Shown: positions 1-9,784, numbered from the stretch's first letter. The stretch: 45,555 nt of DNA from Pseudomonas lactucae (GCF_016937615.1 NZ_JAFHKI010000099.1:1-45555), one strand, 5' to 3'. The notes: generated by a model from the sequence alone, not told the origin. Numbers and translations: made by a program.

Positions 1-4
1 TTTT

Positions 5-35
5 GGTTACTTTTGGCGCTCTTCCAAAAGTGACC
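5..35. repeat. Inverted repeat, intergenic hairpin
   Basis: Arms GGTTACTTTTGG (5-16) and CCAAAAGTGACC (24-35) pair over 12 positions with one G-T wobble around a 7-nt loop. It lies downstream of the autotransporter gene on the minus strand. From memory, sequences of this type recur between genes in Pseudomonas genomes. It could be a dispersed repeat or a terminator; the copy number cannot be judged from one window. Confidence 0.55.
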
Positions 36-118
36 CGCTGTAAAAGCGGAACCAATTGCAGCCGTTACCGCAGAAACGGATATGTACTCGGTCTGATCCA
101 ACATCCTGGTCAGCTGTC

Positions 119-170
119 AGGCCGCCATCGGGGGCAAGTCGAATCGTCGCACCGCCCCTCCCACATTTGG
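119..170. repeat. REP-like Pseudomonas intergenic repeat
   Basis: The stretch contains GCCATCGGGGGCAAGTCGAA followed by CACCGCCCCTCCCACATTT. On the minus strand this reads as the familiar fluorescent-pseudomonad pattern of TGTGGGAGGGG followed by CTTGCCCCCGATGGC. It lies just downstream of the autotransporter stop codon, a usual position for REP elements, where it may stabilise the transcript end or help terminate it. The assignment rests on recalled repeat families. Confidence 0.5.
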
Positions 171-185
171 GTCTGTGGCGTGGCT

Positions 186-3143
186 TTAGAACTGCCAGTT
201 CAGGCTCAAGCCCACGCCTTGGGTTTTCGCGCGTCCGCCCAACTGCCCGTTGTAATCAAGGTTGACCCGCGTCGCCGGGCTCAGCGCCAGGCTCGCCTGC
301 ACGCCCACCAGCGCTGCATCCCGCAGCAACGGCGCGCTGCGCACGGCGAATGAAGAACCGCCGCCGACAAACGCCAGATGTTCTTCGGACTCCACGGCGC
401 CCAGGCTGTGTTGCCACCCCAGCGAACCAGACAGTTCCAGTTGTTGGTGATCGTTGAGCGCCAGGGTCTTCAACGCGCGCAGGCCGAGGGTGCCGAGCAC
501 GGCATCGCGTTGCTCACTGCCGCGTTGCAAGGCGGCGGCATCGCCCTTTTCGTGGAATGCATCAGTCTCCAGGTGCACGTAGGCCAGGTTGGCAAACGGC
601 TCCAGCGTCAGGGGTTGCAGCGCGAGGCGGTAGGCGGCTTCGGTAAACAGCTGCGCACTGCGCGCGTCCAGCTTGGCCTTTTGCTTGCCGCTGACCTCGC
701 CGTATTGCAGGTCGCGCTTAACGTCGGCGCGGTGCCAGCTATAAGTGGCGCCGCCGCTCAGACGCCAGGCGCCGATTTCGCGCCCGGCATAGGCGCCGAA
801 GTGGTAGCTGTCGACGGCGGCCCGCGAATGGGTACTGCTGCCCATGTTCAGCGAACTGTCGCTGTAGCCTGCGACTACGCCGACACGGGTCTGCTCATCC
901 AGCGCACCGTCCACGCCCAGCAGCAGGCCGCCGAGGGAGGCGGTGGAACCGGCGGTTTCGCTGCGGCTGTCGGTCTTGCCCCAGGCACCGAGTGCCTTGA
1001 GCCACAGGTTGCTCTGCGCCGTCGCCGCTTCGTCATGCAGCCGCTCACCCAGCGCATCGCGCAGTTGGCGGCTGTCGTTGATCAGTTGGGCACCCAGTGC
1101 CGGGTAGATCTCGCCGGACAGTTGCTGCAGGCCTTGCCGCGCAGTGGCCAGGGAGTCGGAGCGCAGCAGGCTTTCATACACCGGGTTGCCCGCGCCGAGT
1201 TGTTCGGCGGCATCGGCCACCGCACGCTGATTGCGGTTGGCCGCGACGCTGGCGAAACTCGCCTGATTGCGCACCACGTCCAGCTGCACGGCATTGCCTG
1301 CGTAATCGAGGCGGCCACCCAGGAACAGGTAATCGGGCAGTACCTGGCCAAATTGCCCCTGGATACCGCCCGCCGCCTGGAGAATGCTGTACTGGCGACC
1401 GATCAGACTGTGCGCCTGCGCCGCGCTGAGCAACGTCGGGCTGTTTTCCAGGGCCAGGGTGACGTTGCCGCCGCCGAGGATGACCTGGCCGCCGGCGACA
1501 ATCCGGTCACTGCCAGTGGGGTTCAGTTCCACGGCGTAGGTCGAGCCCGCGCCGAGGTTCACATCCCCCGCCACCTGCAAGGTGCCCACGGAATTGCCCG
1601 GTGCGACGCGCCCGCCACTGTTCACCGACAACCCGGCAATCCGCCCGGAACCGCCTAAGGTGCCGTTGTCGTTCACGGTTACCGCCGAGGCCAGCGAACC
1701 GTTGACGGCCAGCAACCCACCGTTGACGGTGGTGGCGCCGCGATAGGTGCTGTCGCCGCTGAGTACCAGGGTGCCCGCGCCGGACTTGACCAGGCTGCCG
1801 ACGTAGACCCGATTCGCCGCAGCGCGGTCACGGGCTGTCCCCACGGCATAGTCCGTCTGGTCCTGCTGGCTGGCGCTAACGCTCACGCCGTTTTGCCAGC
1901 CTTTGTCGATCAGGGTTTGCTGCCAGGCGGCGTGCTCGGCCGTATCCTCGGCCTGGCGTTGGATCAGGGCCTGATCAGAAATGCCGTTGCTCCACAGATC
2001 GCCGCTCCCGGCAGCCAGATTCACGTTCATCGCGCCGAGCAATTGCCCCGGCCCGTGCATCGCCCGGCCCAGGTCGGGCACGCCCCAGCCCACGCTGGTA
2101 TTGGGAGCCAGGGTGGTCGAACCGTCGAGCTGGGTGGCGGTGGTCAGCAGCACCTGCAAGGCCTGCTCGTTGGTCATATAGGGGTAGCGTTCCATGACCA
2201 GCGCCAAGGCCCCCGTGGCATGGGGCGCCGACATCGAGGTGCCGGATTTCACCCCATAATCGCCATTGGGAATGGTGCTGTTGATCAATGCACCCGGGGT
2301 GGAAATGCACCAGTACTTGGCGATACCGCACTTGTTGTATTTCTGGTTATTGGCTTTATCCAGCCCCGACACCGCCAGCCAGTGCCCTTCCAGCTCCGGC
2401 TGGAAATACGGCAGCGCCGAACGTACGCTGGCATTCGCATAGCCACTGTTGCCGGCGCTGAACACATTGATCACACCGGCCTTGGCCACTTGCGCCGCTG
2501 CGTCCAGCCAAGTGCCACGGTTGTAGTGCTGGGCATAGGCGGCATGCAGGTCGCCGAGGGTCTGGTAGCTGACATCCTTGGGCTGGCTGCCCCAACTGTT
2601 GTTGATGGCGCGCACGCCGGAATCCACCAGGGCGCCGTACACCGCCTGGAAATACTTGGGGTCCGGGGTGGGGCCGAACAGGAAGCTGTCGTTGGCGTTG
2701 GTGTTGCCCACATAGACCTGCGCGTTATAAGCCACGCCGTGCATGCCGACGCCATCACGCGCGGCGCCCAGGGTGCCGGTGACGTGGGTGCCGTGGGAGT
2801 CGTTATTCGGGTTGAGTGCGCCCGTGGTACTGAACGGGCTGCCGTCCAGGTAAGTGCCGGTGGCGGTGACCGGGTGGAAGCGGTCCCTGGACGCCTCGGG
2901 GTGGCTGGCATCGAAGCCCGAGTCCAGCGCACCGATGTTGACCCCACTGCCGCTGATCCCGGCGGCGTAGGCCTGGTTGGCCTGCATGCGGTCCAGGCCC
3001 CAGTCGCTCAGGTACTCGGTGGAGCGCCAACTGGCGGGGTTACCGGGTTGGCCGGTCTCGGTGTATTGCGCCTGTGCCGTCACGGACAAGAGCAACAAGT
3101 AACCTGCGGTAAACGGCTTGAAACGCGACACATCAGTGCTCAT
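186..3143 (-). CDS. Autotransporter serine protease (subtilisin family)
   Basis: A 985-residue type V secreted protease. A hydrophobic signal segment (about residues 10-25, ending AQA) precedes an S8 subtilisin domain with Asp in GALDSGFD (about residue 75), His in DSHGTHVTG (about 115) and Ser in GTSMSAPHATG (about 305). A glycine-rich passenger stem follows (about 450-650), with a C-terminal beta-barrel of about 270 residues ending in phenylalanine (NWQF), as autotransporters do. The start is taken as ATG 3143, with GGAGG five bases upstream; a TTG one codon earlier is less likely. It overlaps the end of aprF by 11 bases, so it is the last seen gene of the apr operon. In P. fluorescens this position holds prtA/prtB-type proteases, often followed by lipase lipA, which would lie outside the window. 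Confidence 0.93.
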   Translation of the reverse strand: MSTDVSRFKPFTAGYLLLLSVTAQAQYTETGQPGNPASWRSTEYLSDWGLDRMQANQAYAAGISGSGVNIGALDSGFDASHPEASRDRFHPVTATGTYLDGSPFSTTGALNPNNDSHGTHVTGTLGAARDGVGMHGVAYNAQVYVGNTNANDSFLFGPTPDPKYFQAVYGALVDSGVRAINNSWGSQPKDVSYQTLGDLHAAYAQHYNRGTWLDAAAQVAKAGVINVFSAGNSGYANASVRSALPYFQPELEGHWLAVSGLDKANNQKYNKCGIAKYWCISTPGALINSTIPNGDYGVKSGTSMSAPHATGALALVMERYPYMTNEQALQVLLTTATQLDGSTTLAPNTSVGWGVPDLGRAMHGPGQLLGAMNVNLAAGSGDLWSNGISDQALIQRQAEDTAEHAAWQQTLIDKGWQNGVSVSASQQDQTDYAVGTARDRAAANRVYVGSLVKSGAGTLVLSGDSTYRGATTVNGGLLAVNGSLASAVTVNDNGTLGGSGRIAGLSVNSGGRVAPGNSVGTLQVAGDVNLGAGSTYAVELNPTGSDRIVAGGQVILGGGNVTLALENSPTLLSAAQAHSLIGRQYSILQAAGGIQGQFGQVLPDYLFLGGRLDYAGNAVQLDVVRNQASFASVAANRNQRAVADAAEQLGAGNPVYESLLRSDSLATARQGLQQLSGEIYPALGAQLINDSRQLRDALGERLHDEAATAQSNLWLKALGAWGKTDSRSETAGSTASLGGLLLGVDGALDEQTRVGVVAGYSDSSLNMGSSTHSRAAVDSYHFGAYAGREIGAWRLSGGATYSWHRADVKRDLQYGEVSGKQKAKLDARSAQLFTEAAYRLALQPLTLEPFANLAYVHLETDAFHEKGDAAALQRGSEQRDAVLGTLGLRALKTLALNDHQQLELSGSLGWQHSLGAVESEEHLAFVGGGSSFAVRSAPLLRDAALVGVQASLALSPATRVNLDYNGQLGGRAKTQGVGLSLNWQF

Positions 3144-4503
3144 CAAAACCTCCGTTTGTTGTTATGGGCGTGCTCATGGGGCCAAAGGCCTCGTCCACCT
3201 TTGCCAGGTCGGTCTCACGCAGGTTGCCCGCGTAGTAGTGCAATTTGGTCCAGGCCATCAGGTAGTCATAACGCGCCTGCGCCAGGTCGCGACGGGTGCT
3301 GTACAGCTGCTGCTCGGCGTTGAGCGCATCGAGGTTGACCCGCTCGCCGCCGAGGATGCTTTGCTGGGTCGACACCACCAGCGCTTCGGCCGAGGTCAGT
3401 GCCTTCTGGTAAGCGCGCAACTTGCTCACACCGGACAGGCAAGCGCTGAACTGCCGACGCAGTTCGATCAGGGTTTCGCGGGTCTTGCCCTCCAGCTCAT
3501 ACTCGGCCTGTTCCATGGCGCGGCTGGCCTGGCGGGTTGCGGCCGAGACGCCTCCACCGGCATACAGCGGCACACTCACTTCCACGCCGATGGTGTTGGT
3601 GTCGTAGCGCTGGTTGTAGGTGTTGCCGCTGTCGGACTCCTGCTGGCGCGAACTGGCGTAGGCCGTGACCTTGGGCAGGTGCCCGGCGCGGTTGCGTTCC
3701 ACCTCATAGCGCGCCACTTCCAGGGCCTGGCGTTGGGATGCAAGCGTGGGGTTGCTGCTGAGCGCCAGTTCATGCCAGCTGTCGTAGTTGGCCGGGCTCA
3801 GCGTAAACGCCGCAAAGCCCTGGTTGAGGGGTGCCAGGTCGTGGATGTTGACGCTCTGCACGCCGATCAACGCGCCCAGCTCTCTTAACGATGCGTCCTG
3901 CTCATCCAGCGCCTGGATCTCTTCGGCGGTGGCCAGCTCATAGCGCGACTCGGCTTCGAGAATATCGGTGCGGGTGCCCTCGCCTTGCTGGAACAAGTGC
4001 TGGTTCTGCTGGAATTGCTGCTCGAAGGCTTTCTTCTTGGCGCGGGCGATGTCGATCTGGTCCTGGGCAAACAGCGCCTGGGTGTAATAGGTCAGCACGC
4101 GCACCAGCAGGGCCTGGCTCTTGTCGCGAAAACTCTCGTCGGCAAACAGCGCCTGGGCCACGCCCTTGCGGTAGTTGGCGTAGGCTTCGTAGTCGAACAA
4201 CGGCTGTTGCAGGCTGAAGGTGGAGCCGTAGCTGTTGTAGTTGCGGTCGTCGCGGTAGCTGCCGCCGCGCCCGTCCGGCAAGTGCGCCTCGGAGTTGTTG
4301 CGACCCTTGTTGTAGTTGTACGACAGCTTGGGCAGCAGACCGGCGCGACCGATGGTGCGGTTTTCTAGACCGGCATCGCGCTCCTTGATGGCCCCGAGGA
4401 ACACCGGATCGTTGCGCAGGGCTTGCTCGTACACATCGAAGGGGCCCATGGCAGCCTGGGCGCTGGCACAACTGAACAGCAGGGCAATGAACACAGGTTT
4501 CAT
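3133..4503 (-). CDS. aprF: Type I secretion outer-membrane protein AprF (TolC family)
   Basis: A 456-residue TolC-like outer-membrane channel that completes the AprD-AprE-AprF exporter for the alkaline protease. A signal peptide ends at about residue 18 (SAQA). The rest is the usual TolC duplication of long coiled helices, with recognisable pieces such as QALRNDPVFLGA near the N terminus and the repeat-like ALEVARYEVERNRAGHLPKV in the second half. ATG 4503 is preferred because GAGGA lies about six bases before it; ATG 4509, overlapping the aprE stop as ATGA, is an alternative. Position between aprE and the autotransporter fits the P. fluorescens apr operon. The reading frame is intact. Confidence 0.93.
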   Translation of the reverse strand: MKPVFIALLFSCASAQAAMGPFDVYEQALRNDPVFLGAIKERDAGLENRTIGRAGLLPKLSYNYNKGRNNSEAHLPDGRGGSYRDDRNYNSYGSTFSLQQPLFDYEAYANYRKGVAQALFADESFRDKSQALLVRVLTYYTQALFAQDQIDIARAKKKAFEQQFQQNQHLFQQGEGTRTDILEAESRYELATAEEIQALDEQDASLRELGALIGVQSVNIHDLAPLNQGFAAFTLSPANYDSWHELALSSNPTLASQRQALEVARYEVERNRAGHLPKVTAYASSRQQESDSGNTYNQRYDTNTIGVEVSVPLYAGGGVSAATRQASRAMEQAEYELEGKTRETLIELRRQFSACLSGVSKLRAYQKALTSAEALVVSTQQSILGGERVNLDALNAEQQLYSTRRDLAQARYDYLMAWTKLHYYAGNLRETDLAKVDEAFGPMSTPITTNGGFDEH

Positions 4504-4505
4504 GC

Positions 4506-5806
4506 TCATTCCTCGGTCAACGCGGAGCCGGCGCGGTCGAGCAGCGGCTTGAACAGGTAATTGAGCAGCGAGCGCTCGCCGGTACGCACGAACATCTCGG
4601 CGGGCATGCCGGGCTTGATCACCAGGCCGTGGAGTTTCTCCAGGGCGGCGTCGCTGACCGTGGTGCGCAGCACGTAATACGGCGCGCCGGTTTTGTCGTC
4701 GAGCATCTGGTCGGCGGAAATCAGGCTGACCTCCCCCGGCACCCTTGGTGTGCGGCTCTGGTTGAAGGCGGTGAAGAGGATGTCGACCGGCAGGTGCGTG
4801 CCGACCTTGTCCACCAGATGCACCGGCAGGTGCCCTTCGACTTCCAGGCGTGTGCCCTGGGGCACGATTTCCAGCAGGGTTTCGCCGGCACGCACCACGG
4901 CGCCTTCGGTGTGCACACCGAGGTTGACGGCGATACCGTCGGCCGGGGCGTTGATTTCACTGTGCTGCAGGTCGAACCCGGCGAGGTCAGTTGCTGCTCC
5001 AGGGTCAGGCTGCGCAGTTGTGCATCGGCCAGTTGGCTGCGCACTTCCTTCTGATATTCCTCGCTGTGCTGCTGCAACTTGAGCCGCGACTCGAGGATGC
5101 CCTGCTCTACCCGGCCGCTTTCTCCGGTGTTCTGCGCCAAGTCCTGTTGCACCTGGGACAACTGGCGCTGGTATTCCATCAAGCGATTGCGCGGGATATA
5201 GCCGTTGTCGGCCAAGGGTTGCAGGTTATTCAGTTGGTCACGCAAGGATTGCGCCTGGGCGGTCAGGTCACTGCGGGCGCGACGCATGCCATTCAACTGC
5301 GCCGAGGCGCCGTCGATATTCGCGCGAATACCGGCTTGTTCACGGGCAAAGGCTTCCCGGCGGCTGCTGAACAGTTGGCGCTGGCCTTCCAGCACCAACG
5401 CCAGGGCCGGATCGGGGCTGGCGCTCAGCTCGGCCGGAAAGGTCACGCCGGCCTGGTTGTCACGCTCACTCTGCCAGCGTGCCACACTGGCCCAGGCCAT
5501 ACGGTACTGGGCCTGCAACGACTGCACATCGGCCTGGTTCTGGGTCTGGTCGAGACGAAACAGCGGCTGGCCCTGCTTCACCTGCTCACCCTCGCGCACC
5601 AGAATGCGGCTGACCACGCCGGGGCTGAGGGTTTGCACAGCCTTGCGCTTGCCGGACACCACCACTGTGCCCTGGACCGGAATGCCCTGGTCCAGGGGCG
5701 CCAGGCTGGCCCAGAGGAAAAAACCGCCGGCGCCGACCACGGTCAGCCACCAGCCTACGCGTACGAAAAACCGCGCGTCACGTTGTGCAAATGTAAGGCT
5801 GCTCAT
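4506..5806 (-). pseudogene. aprE: Membrane fusion protein AprE, interrupted by a one-base deletion
   Basis: The HlyD-type periplasmic adaptor of the type I exporter. The N-terminal part (5806 to about 4985) has the cytoplasmic tail, one transmembrane helix (about residues 18-38), the first lipoyl half (VQGTVVVSGKRKAVQ) and long coiled coils. The C-terminal part (about 4975 to 4506) carries the second lipoyl half and beta-barrel (GVHTEGAVVRAGETLLEIVP). They join only if one base is restored: the minus strand reads ACCTCGCCGGGTTCGACCTG where ACC TCG GCC GGG TTC GAC CTG continues the domain. ATG 5806 overlaps the aprD stop as ATGA, showing tight operon coupling. Without correction the product lacks its C-terminal third. 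A sequencing error is at least as likely as a true mutation. Confidence 0.9.
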
Positions 5807-7553
5807 GCGCCTGGATTCCTTCCGGCTTGATACTGACGACTGAAACTGACGCCCGGTTTTTCCTTGGGTGCTTCCTGCTGGCCGGACAAGGCACGCAGCA
5901 CTTCCTGGCTCGGCCCGAAGGCTTGCAAATGCCCATCGCTCAACACCAGCAACTTGTCGGCCTGGGCCAGCGCCGAGGAGCGATGGGTGACCAGCACCAC
6001 GCTGCTGCCCTGGGCTTTCATCTGCACGATGGCACTGGCCAGCGCGGCTTCGCCGACGGTGTCGAGATTGGAGTTGGGTTCATCCAGCACGATCAAGCGC
6101 GGCCCGCCGTACAGTGCACGGGCCAGGGCCACGCGTTGTTTCTGGCCGCCGGACAGACCGCCGCCGTTGTCGCCCAAGACGGTGTCGTAGCCTTGGGGCA
6201 AACGCAGGATCAGCTCGTGCACGCCGGCCTGCCGAGCGGCCTTCACCACCTGCTCCGGGTCGGCCTCGCGAAAGCGCGCAATGTTGTCGGCGATGCTGCC
6301 GCTGAACAGTTCGATGTCCTGAGGCAGATAGCCGATGTGCGGGCCAAGGTCGTCGCGGTCCCAGCGATGGATATCCGCACCGTCCAGGCGCACGGTGCCG
6401 GCCAGCGTTGGCCATACCCCCACCAGTACGCGGGCCAGGGTGGATTTGCCGGACCCCGAGGCGCCGAGCACGCCGAGCACTTCGCCGGCGGCGAGGTTGA
6501 AGCTGACCTGCTGCAAGGTCGCCAGACGCCGCCCCGGCGGGCCTGCGCTCACCTGCTCGAAACTCACCTGGCCCTTGGGCGCGGGCAACGCCATCTGCTC
6601 CACGTGCGGCGGGAATTCGCGCAGCAAGTCATCCAGGCGCTGGTAGGCCAGCTTGGCCGAACTCCATTGCTTCCATACGGCGATCAGTTGGTCGATAGGG
6701 CTGAGTACCCGGCCCATCAGGATTGAACCGGCGATCATCATCCCCGCTGTCATCTCGCCACGGATCACCAGCAACGCGCCCAGGCCCAGTACCAGGGACT
6801 GCAGGCACAGACGCAGGGATTTGCTCAATGAGGTGACCACCGAACCGGTGTCACTGGCGGTGTTCTGCAAGCCCAGGAACTGCGTATGCACGGCAAACCA
6901 GCGTTTGCGCAACGCACCGAGCATGCCCATGGCCTGGATGGTTTCGGCGTTGTGCAAATGGCTGGTGGCCAACTGGGCCGATTGCTGGGAAAAACCGCTG
7001 GCCGCACCCAAAGGCTTCTTGGTCAGGTATTCGTTCAGGCACGCCAGGCCGATCAGCAGCAGCGCGCCGGCGCTGGCCAGTATGCCAAGCCACAGGTTGA
7101 ACAGGAAAATCACAAACAGGTAGATGGGAAACCACGGCGCATCGAAGAACGCGAACAGGCCGGCCCGGTGATGAATTGGCGGATATGGGTCAGGTCGCCC
7201 AGGGATTGCCCGGCATGCCCCTCGCCGCGTTGCAGGTTGCGTTCGAACGCGGCCTTGTACACGCGCAGGTTGAAACGCTGCTCCAGCTGGCTGCCGATGC
7301 GGATCACGATAAAACTGCGGATCGCTTCCAGGGTGCCAATAAACGCAAAGAAGCCCACGACCATCAGCGTCAACATCACCAGGGTGGTTTCGTTCTGGGA
7401 GGACAGCACACGGTCATACACTTGCAGCATGTAAATCGACGGCACCAGCATCAACACGTTAATCAAGGCGGTGAAGCAGCCAATACTGATCAAGATACTC
7501 TTGTATTCACCCAACGCTTTGAATAACGGCGCAACAACAGGGGGTTTGGCCAT
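5803..7553 (-). pseudogene. aprD: Type I secretion ABC transporter AprD, interrupted by a one-base deletion
   Basis: The inner-membrane ABC exporter that energises AprA secretion, about 583 residues if the frame is restored. The membrane domain starts with KALGEYKSILISIGCF. The ATPase domain has Walker A GASGSGKST, signature LSGGQKQR, Walker B LIVLDEP and H-loop VTHR. The frame breaks at about 7158-7167: the minus strand reads ACCGGGCCGGCCTGTTC, and one more base gives T-G-P-G-L-F-A-F-F-D, the conserved continuation. ATG 7553 (MAKPPVV) is the preferred start although its AAGGAAG lies rather far upstream; an in-frame upstream extension to 7622 looks non-coding. It overlaps aprE by four bases. 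Together with the aprE lesion, AprA export would be lost if the sequence is correct. Confidence 0.9.
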
Positions 7554-7656
7554 ATGTTTTTTATCTTCCTTGAACCAAATTGCGCGCATAAGCTGCCCGA
7601 GCCCCTGATACAGGCCAAACAACTAATAAAATCCAGTAATAAGCTTATAGCGATAA

Positions 7657-8025
7657 CTAAGGCGTTCGTTTTAGTTCAATGACGGCGCCGGTTTTGGTGC
7701 GGGCCTGATAGTCGCCACTCTTCTGGCGATTCAAGTGTGCAATGCCGCTGCCCTCGGCATTGAACAGCCAGATGCCGTCAGGTGTCGGCGACCAGGTCAG
7801 GGGTTTTTCTCCCAGCCATTGCTCGGCACAGGCCACATCGCCGCCCAGCGCATTCGCCTGTTCGAACAGGTCCAGGGCACACACCTGATCCTGCTGGTGC
7901 AACTGCCAATGCCCGGCCAACTGGGCCGTGGTGGGTAATACAAGACTGCTCGCCATTGCGTGGGCTCCTGCCGACACGAACATCACCTGCAACCCGCAGG
8001 CGATCACATTGAAAAAACGCTGCAT
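7657..8025 (-). CDS. inh: Alkaline metalloproteinase inhibitor AprI/Inh
   Basis: A 122-residue secreted inhibitor of serralysin-type proteases, thought to protect the periplasm from prematurely active AprA. A signal peptide ends near residue 22 (SAGAHA). The mature part starts with SSLVLPTTAQLAGHW; in this family the extended N terminus enters the protease active site and the rest forms a small beta-barrel with one disulphide, here the two Cys in VCALDLF and DVACAEQW. ATG 8025 has GGGAG seven bases upstream; an in-frame GTG two codons earlier is less likely. It sits between aprA and aprD as expected. Confidence 0.93.
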   Translation of the reverse strand: MQRFFNVIACGLQVMFVSAGAHAMASSLVLPTTAQLAGHWQLHQQDQVCALDLFEQANALGGDVACAEQWLGEKPLTWSPTPDGIWLFNAEGSGIAHLNRQKSGDYQARTKTGAVIELKRTP

Positions 8026-8074
8026 TTTCACGCTCCCTCGGGCAGGCGCGACGTCGAAACGCCGCGCCCTTGTA

Positions 8075-9508
8075 TCACGCTACGATGTCACTGAGCGCTG
8101 CCTGGCCGACCGTGGTGACGAGGAAATCCGCCACGCCGTGCCCGGAGAAGTCTACCGCCAAGGTGCCCAGGTTGGTGCCTGCGGCGTAGCTCAACACCGC
8201 ATCGCCGGCATGCCCGGTAAATGCGTTGACGAAGCTCAGGCCGGCGCCTTTGGTGATGCCGCTGAGGTCGATCTTGTCCGAGCCCGACGTAAAGTCCAAG
8301 AGCTTGTCCGCCGCCCCTGGCCTGGAGTCGGAACTGGCGCCGAACACAAAGGTGTCACTGCCCGTGCCGCCCCACAGTTGGTCCGCCCCGCCGCCGCCAT
8401 AGATCAGGTCGTTGCCGGCCCCACCCTTGATGACATTGGCGGCGTTGTTGCCGATGATCAGGTCATTACCGGCGCCGCCGAACGCGTTCTCGACGGTCAC
8501 GCCCTTGGCGATGGACACGTTGCCCACCAGGCCGCCTACGTCGGAGAACGAGGTTTCATTGAGGTTGATCTTCTGGTTCTGGGTGAAACCGGAGAAGTCC
8601 AGGGTGTCGTTGCCGCCACCGTCCCATACCGAAAACACCAGCTTGTCGGCATTGGAACCGGCGCTGAGGAAATCACGCCCGGTGTTGGAGTTGAAACCGT
8701 AGGTGGTGTCGCCGGCGCGGGTGTTGTAGTTGGCGCCGTAGAGCTTCTGGATCGCGGCGATGTCGTCGATCAGCGGGCCGGAGGCATAGGCTTCGACCCC
8801 GCCTTTGCTGAAGTTCTGGTTGGTGTTGCTCTCGCTCCAGTAACTCATGAGGCTGTAGCCGCGCGTGTCCTGTCCATAGGTCGCGTCGTTGTAGGTGGGC
8901 GCGCCTTCGCCGGCGTTGTAGTCGCCGGGGTGAGCCAGGCCCAGGGTGTGGCCGATTTCGTGGGTGAGGGTCTGCCGGCCATAGTTGTTCAGGTCCGGGG
9001 TCTTGTTCGGCGTGTAGCTGTTGTTGGTCAGGTACCACGAGGTGCCGTCGTAGCCTGCACCGGTGCCGGGCAGGTAGGCGAAGGCCGCGGCGCCGTCCTG
9101 GCCGCTGCTGTAGTTGCCGAAAGTCATGTGGCCATCACCGCCGGTGGCTTTCTCGGTGAACGCCACGTTGGCCACGTCCGCCCAGGATTGCATGGCCAGT
9201 ACGGCCTGTGCTTTTTGCTGTGCGTTGAACTGGCTGAACCCGGAGATGCCATGTTTGTTCAGGGTGGCCGAGGACGCCGAGGTGAGGAAGGTGTACGTCA
9301 GATCGATCTTGCCGTTGCCGTCAAAGTCCCGGTATGCGGCGCCGTCGCGCAGCAGCTGGGTGGCTGCCTGGTCAACGGTGTAGGAGGGTTTGCCATTAAC
9401 CGTGAGGTTGCCGCCACGGTCATACAGATGGCTGAAGCTATCGATTTGCGAGTAAGCGGTGCTGGCTTGCGCCGCTGACACGATAGCCTTGTCTTTTACT
9501 TTGGACAT
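8075..9508 (-). CDS. aprA: Alkaline zinc metalloprotease AprA (serralysin, AprX)
   Basis: A 477-residue secreted M10 protease, the family's usual length. The zinc motif HEIGHTLGLAHPGDYNA lies at about residues 180-196, followed by the Met-turn SLMSYWSE. The C-terminal half carries RTX nonapeptides binding calcium (GGAGNDLIIGNNAANVI, GGAGNDLIYGGGGADQL) at about 335-385, and the extreme C terminus is the uncleaved type I secretion signal; there is no Sec signal peptide. This enzyme is the main heat-stable caseinase of milk-spoiling pseudomonads. It is the first gene of the operon, and its ribosome binding site overlaps an RsmA/RsmE motif. The frame is intact, but two exporter genes downstream appear broken. 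Confidence 0.97.
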   Translation of the reverse strand: MSKVKDKAIVSAAQASTAYSQIDSFSHLYDRGGNLTVNGKPSYTVDQAATQLLRDGAAYRDFDGNGKIDLTYTFLTSASSATLNKHGISGFSQFNAQQKAQAVLAMQSWADVANVAFTEKATGGDGHMTFGNYSSGQDGAAAFAYLPGTGAGYDGTSWYLTNNSYTPNKTPDLNNYGRQTLTHEIGHTLGLAHPGDYNAGEGAPTYNDATYGQDTRGYSLMSYWSESNTNQNFSKGGVEAYASGPLIDDIAAIQKLYGANYNTRAGDTTYGFNSNTGRDFLSAGSNADKLVFSVWDGGGNDTLDFSGFTQNQKINLNETSFSDVGGLVGNVSIAKGVTVENAFGGAGNDLIIGNNAANVIKGGAGNDLIYGGGGADQLWGGTGSDTFVFGASSDSRPGAADKLLDFTSGSDKIDLSGITKGAGLSFVNAFTGHAGDAVLSYAAGTNLGTLAVDFSGHGVADFLVTTVGQAALSDIVA

Positions 9509-9514
9509 AAACGT

Positions 9515-9524
9515 ACTTCCTTGT
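9515..9524 (-). promoter_or_regulatory. RsmA/RsmE binding site on the aprA Shine-Dalgarno
   Basis: The minus strand reads ACAAGGAAGT six bases before the aprA ATG, a full match to the known RsmA/RsmE/CsrA consensus (A/U)CANGGANG(U/A), with GGA as the ribosome binding site. In P. fluorescens and P. protegens aprA is an established target of Gac/Rsm control, where Rsm proteins block translation until small RNAs titrate them. The motif is seen directly; occupancy is inferred. Confidence 0.75.
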
Positions 9525-9763
9525 GTGCAAGTGCATCAGTCTTTGTTCGATAGGAACCCCGCTGGCGAGATCGTCCTATCACTCGCCTCTTTTGAAGGCG
9601 TCATGAAACTGACACAACTTGAAATCTTTCGTCTACCTCTATTTCCAGGGTGAAAAATCTTCGATTTGGCAACTAACGCTAGTTCATACCGTATTTATTG
9701 GGGCGGTGTGAGCTTGTCGGACAAAAAGCAGGCCGCTCTTATTTAAATATTAAATAGCGCTAA

Positions 9764-9784
9764 CGCCGCTCAACTTCAGCGGCG
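9764..9784 (-). terminator. Hairpin downstream of the P1 peptidase gene
   Basis: CGCCGCT (9764-9770) and AGCGGCG (9778-9784) form a perfect 7-bp GC-rich stem with a 7-nt loop, 86 bases after the P1 peptidase stop on the minus strand. An AT-rich stretch follows a few bases later, but there is no clean U-run, so termination is probable rather than certain. Confidence 0.45.

Noticed and set aside
378..1658. Long plus-strand open frames opposite the autotransporter (also 1893-3323)
   Set aside because: They mirror the codon bias of the real gene, have no family resemblance or ribosome binding site, and the minus-strand protease has complete catalytic motifs.
8380..8500. Short near-repeats that could look like a CRISPR or tandem array
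   Set aside because: They are the codons of the RTX nonapeptides GGxGxDxxx in aprA; spacers are absent.
7928..9478. A 516-codon plus-strand open frame opposite aprA
   Set aside because: It is a Gly/Val/Ala-rich shadow of the RTX protease gene, without any recognisable motif.
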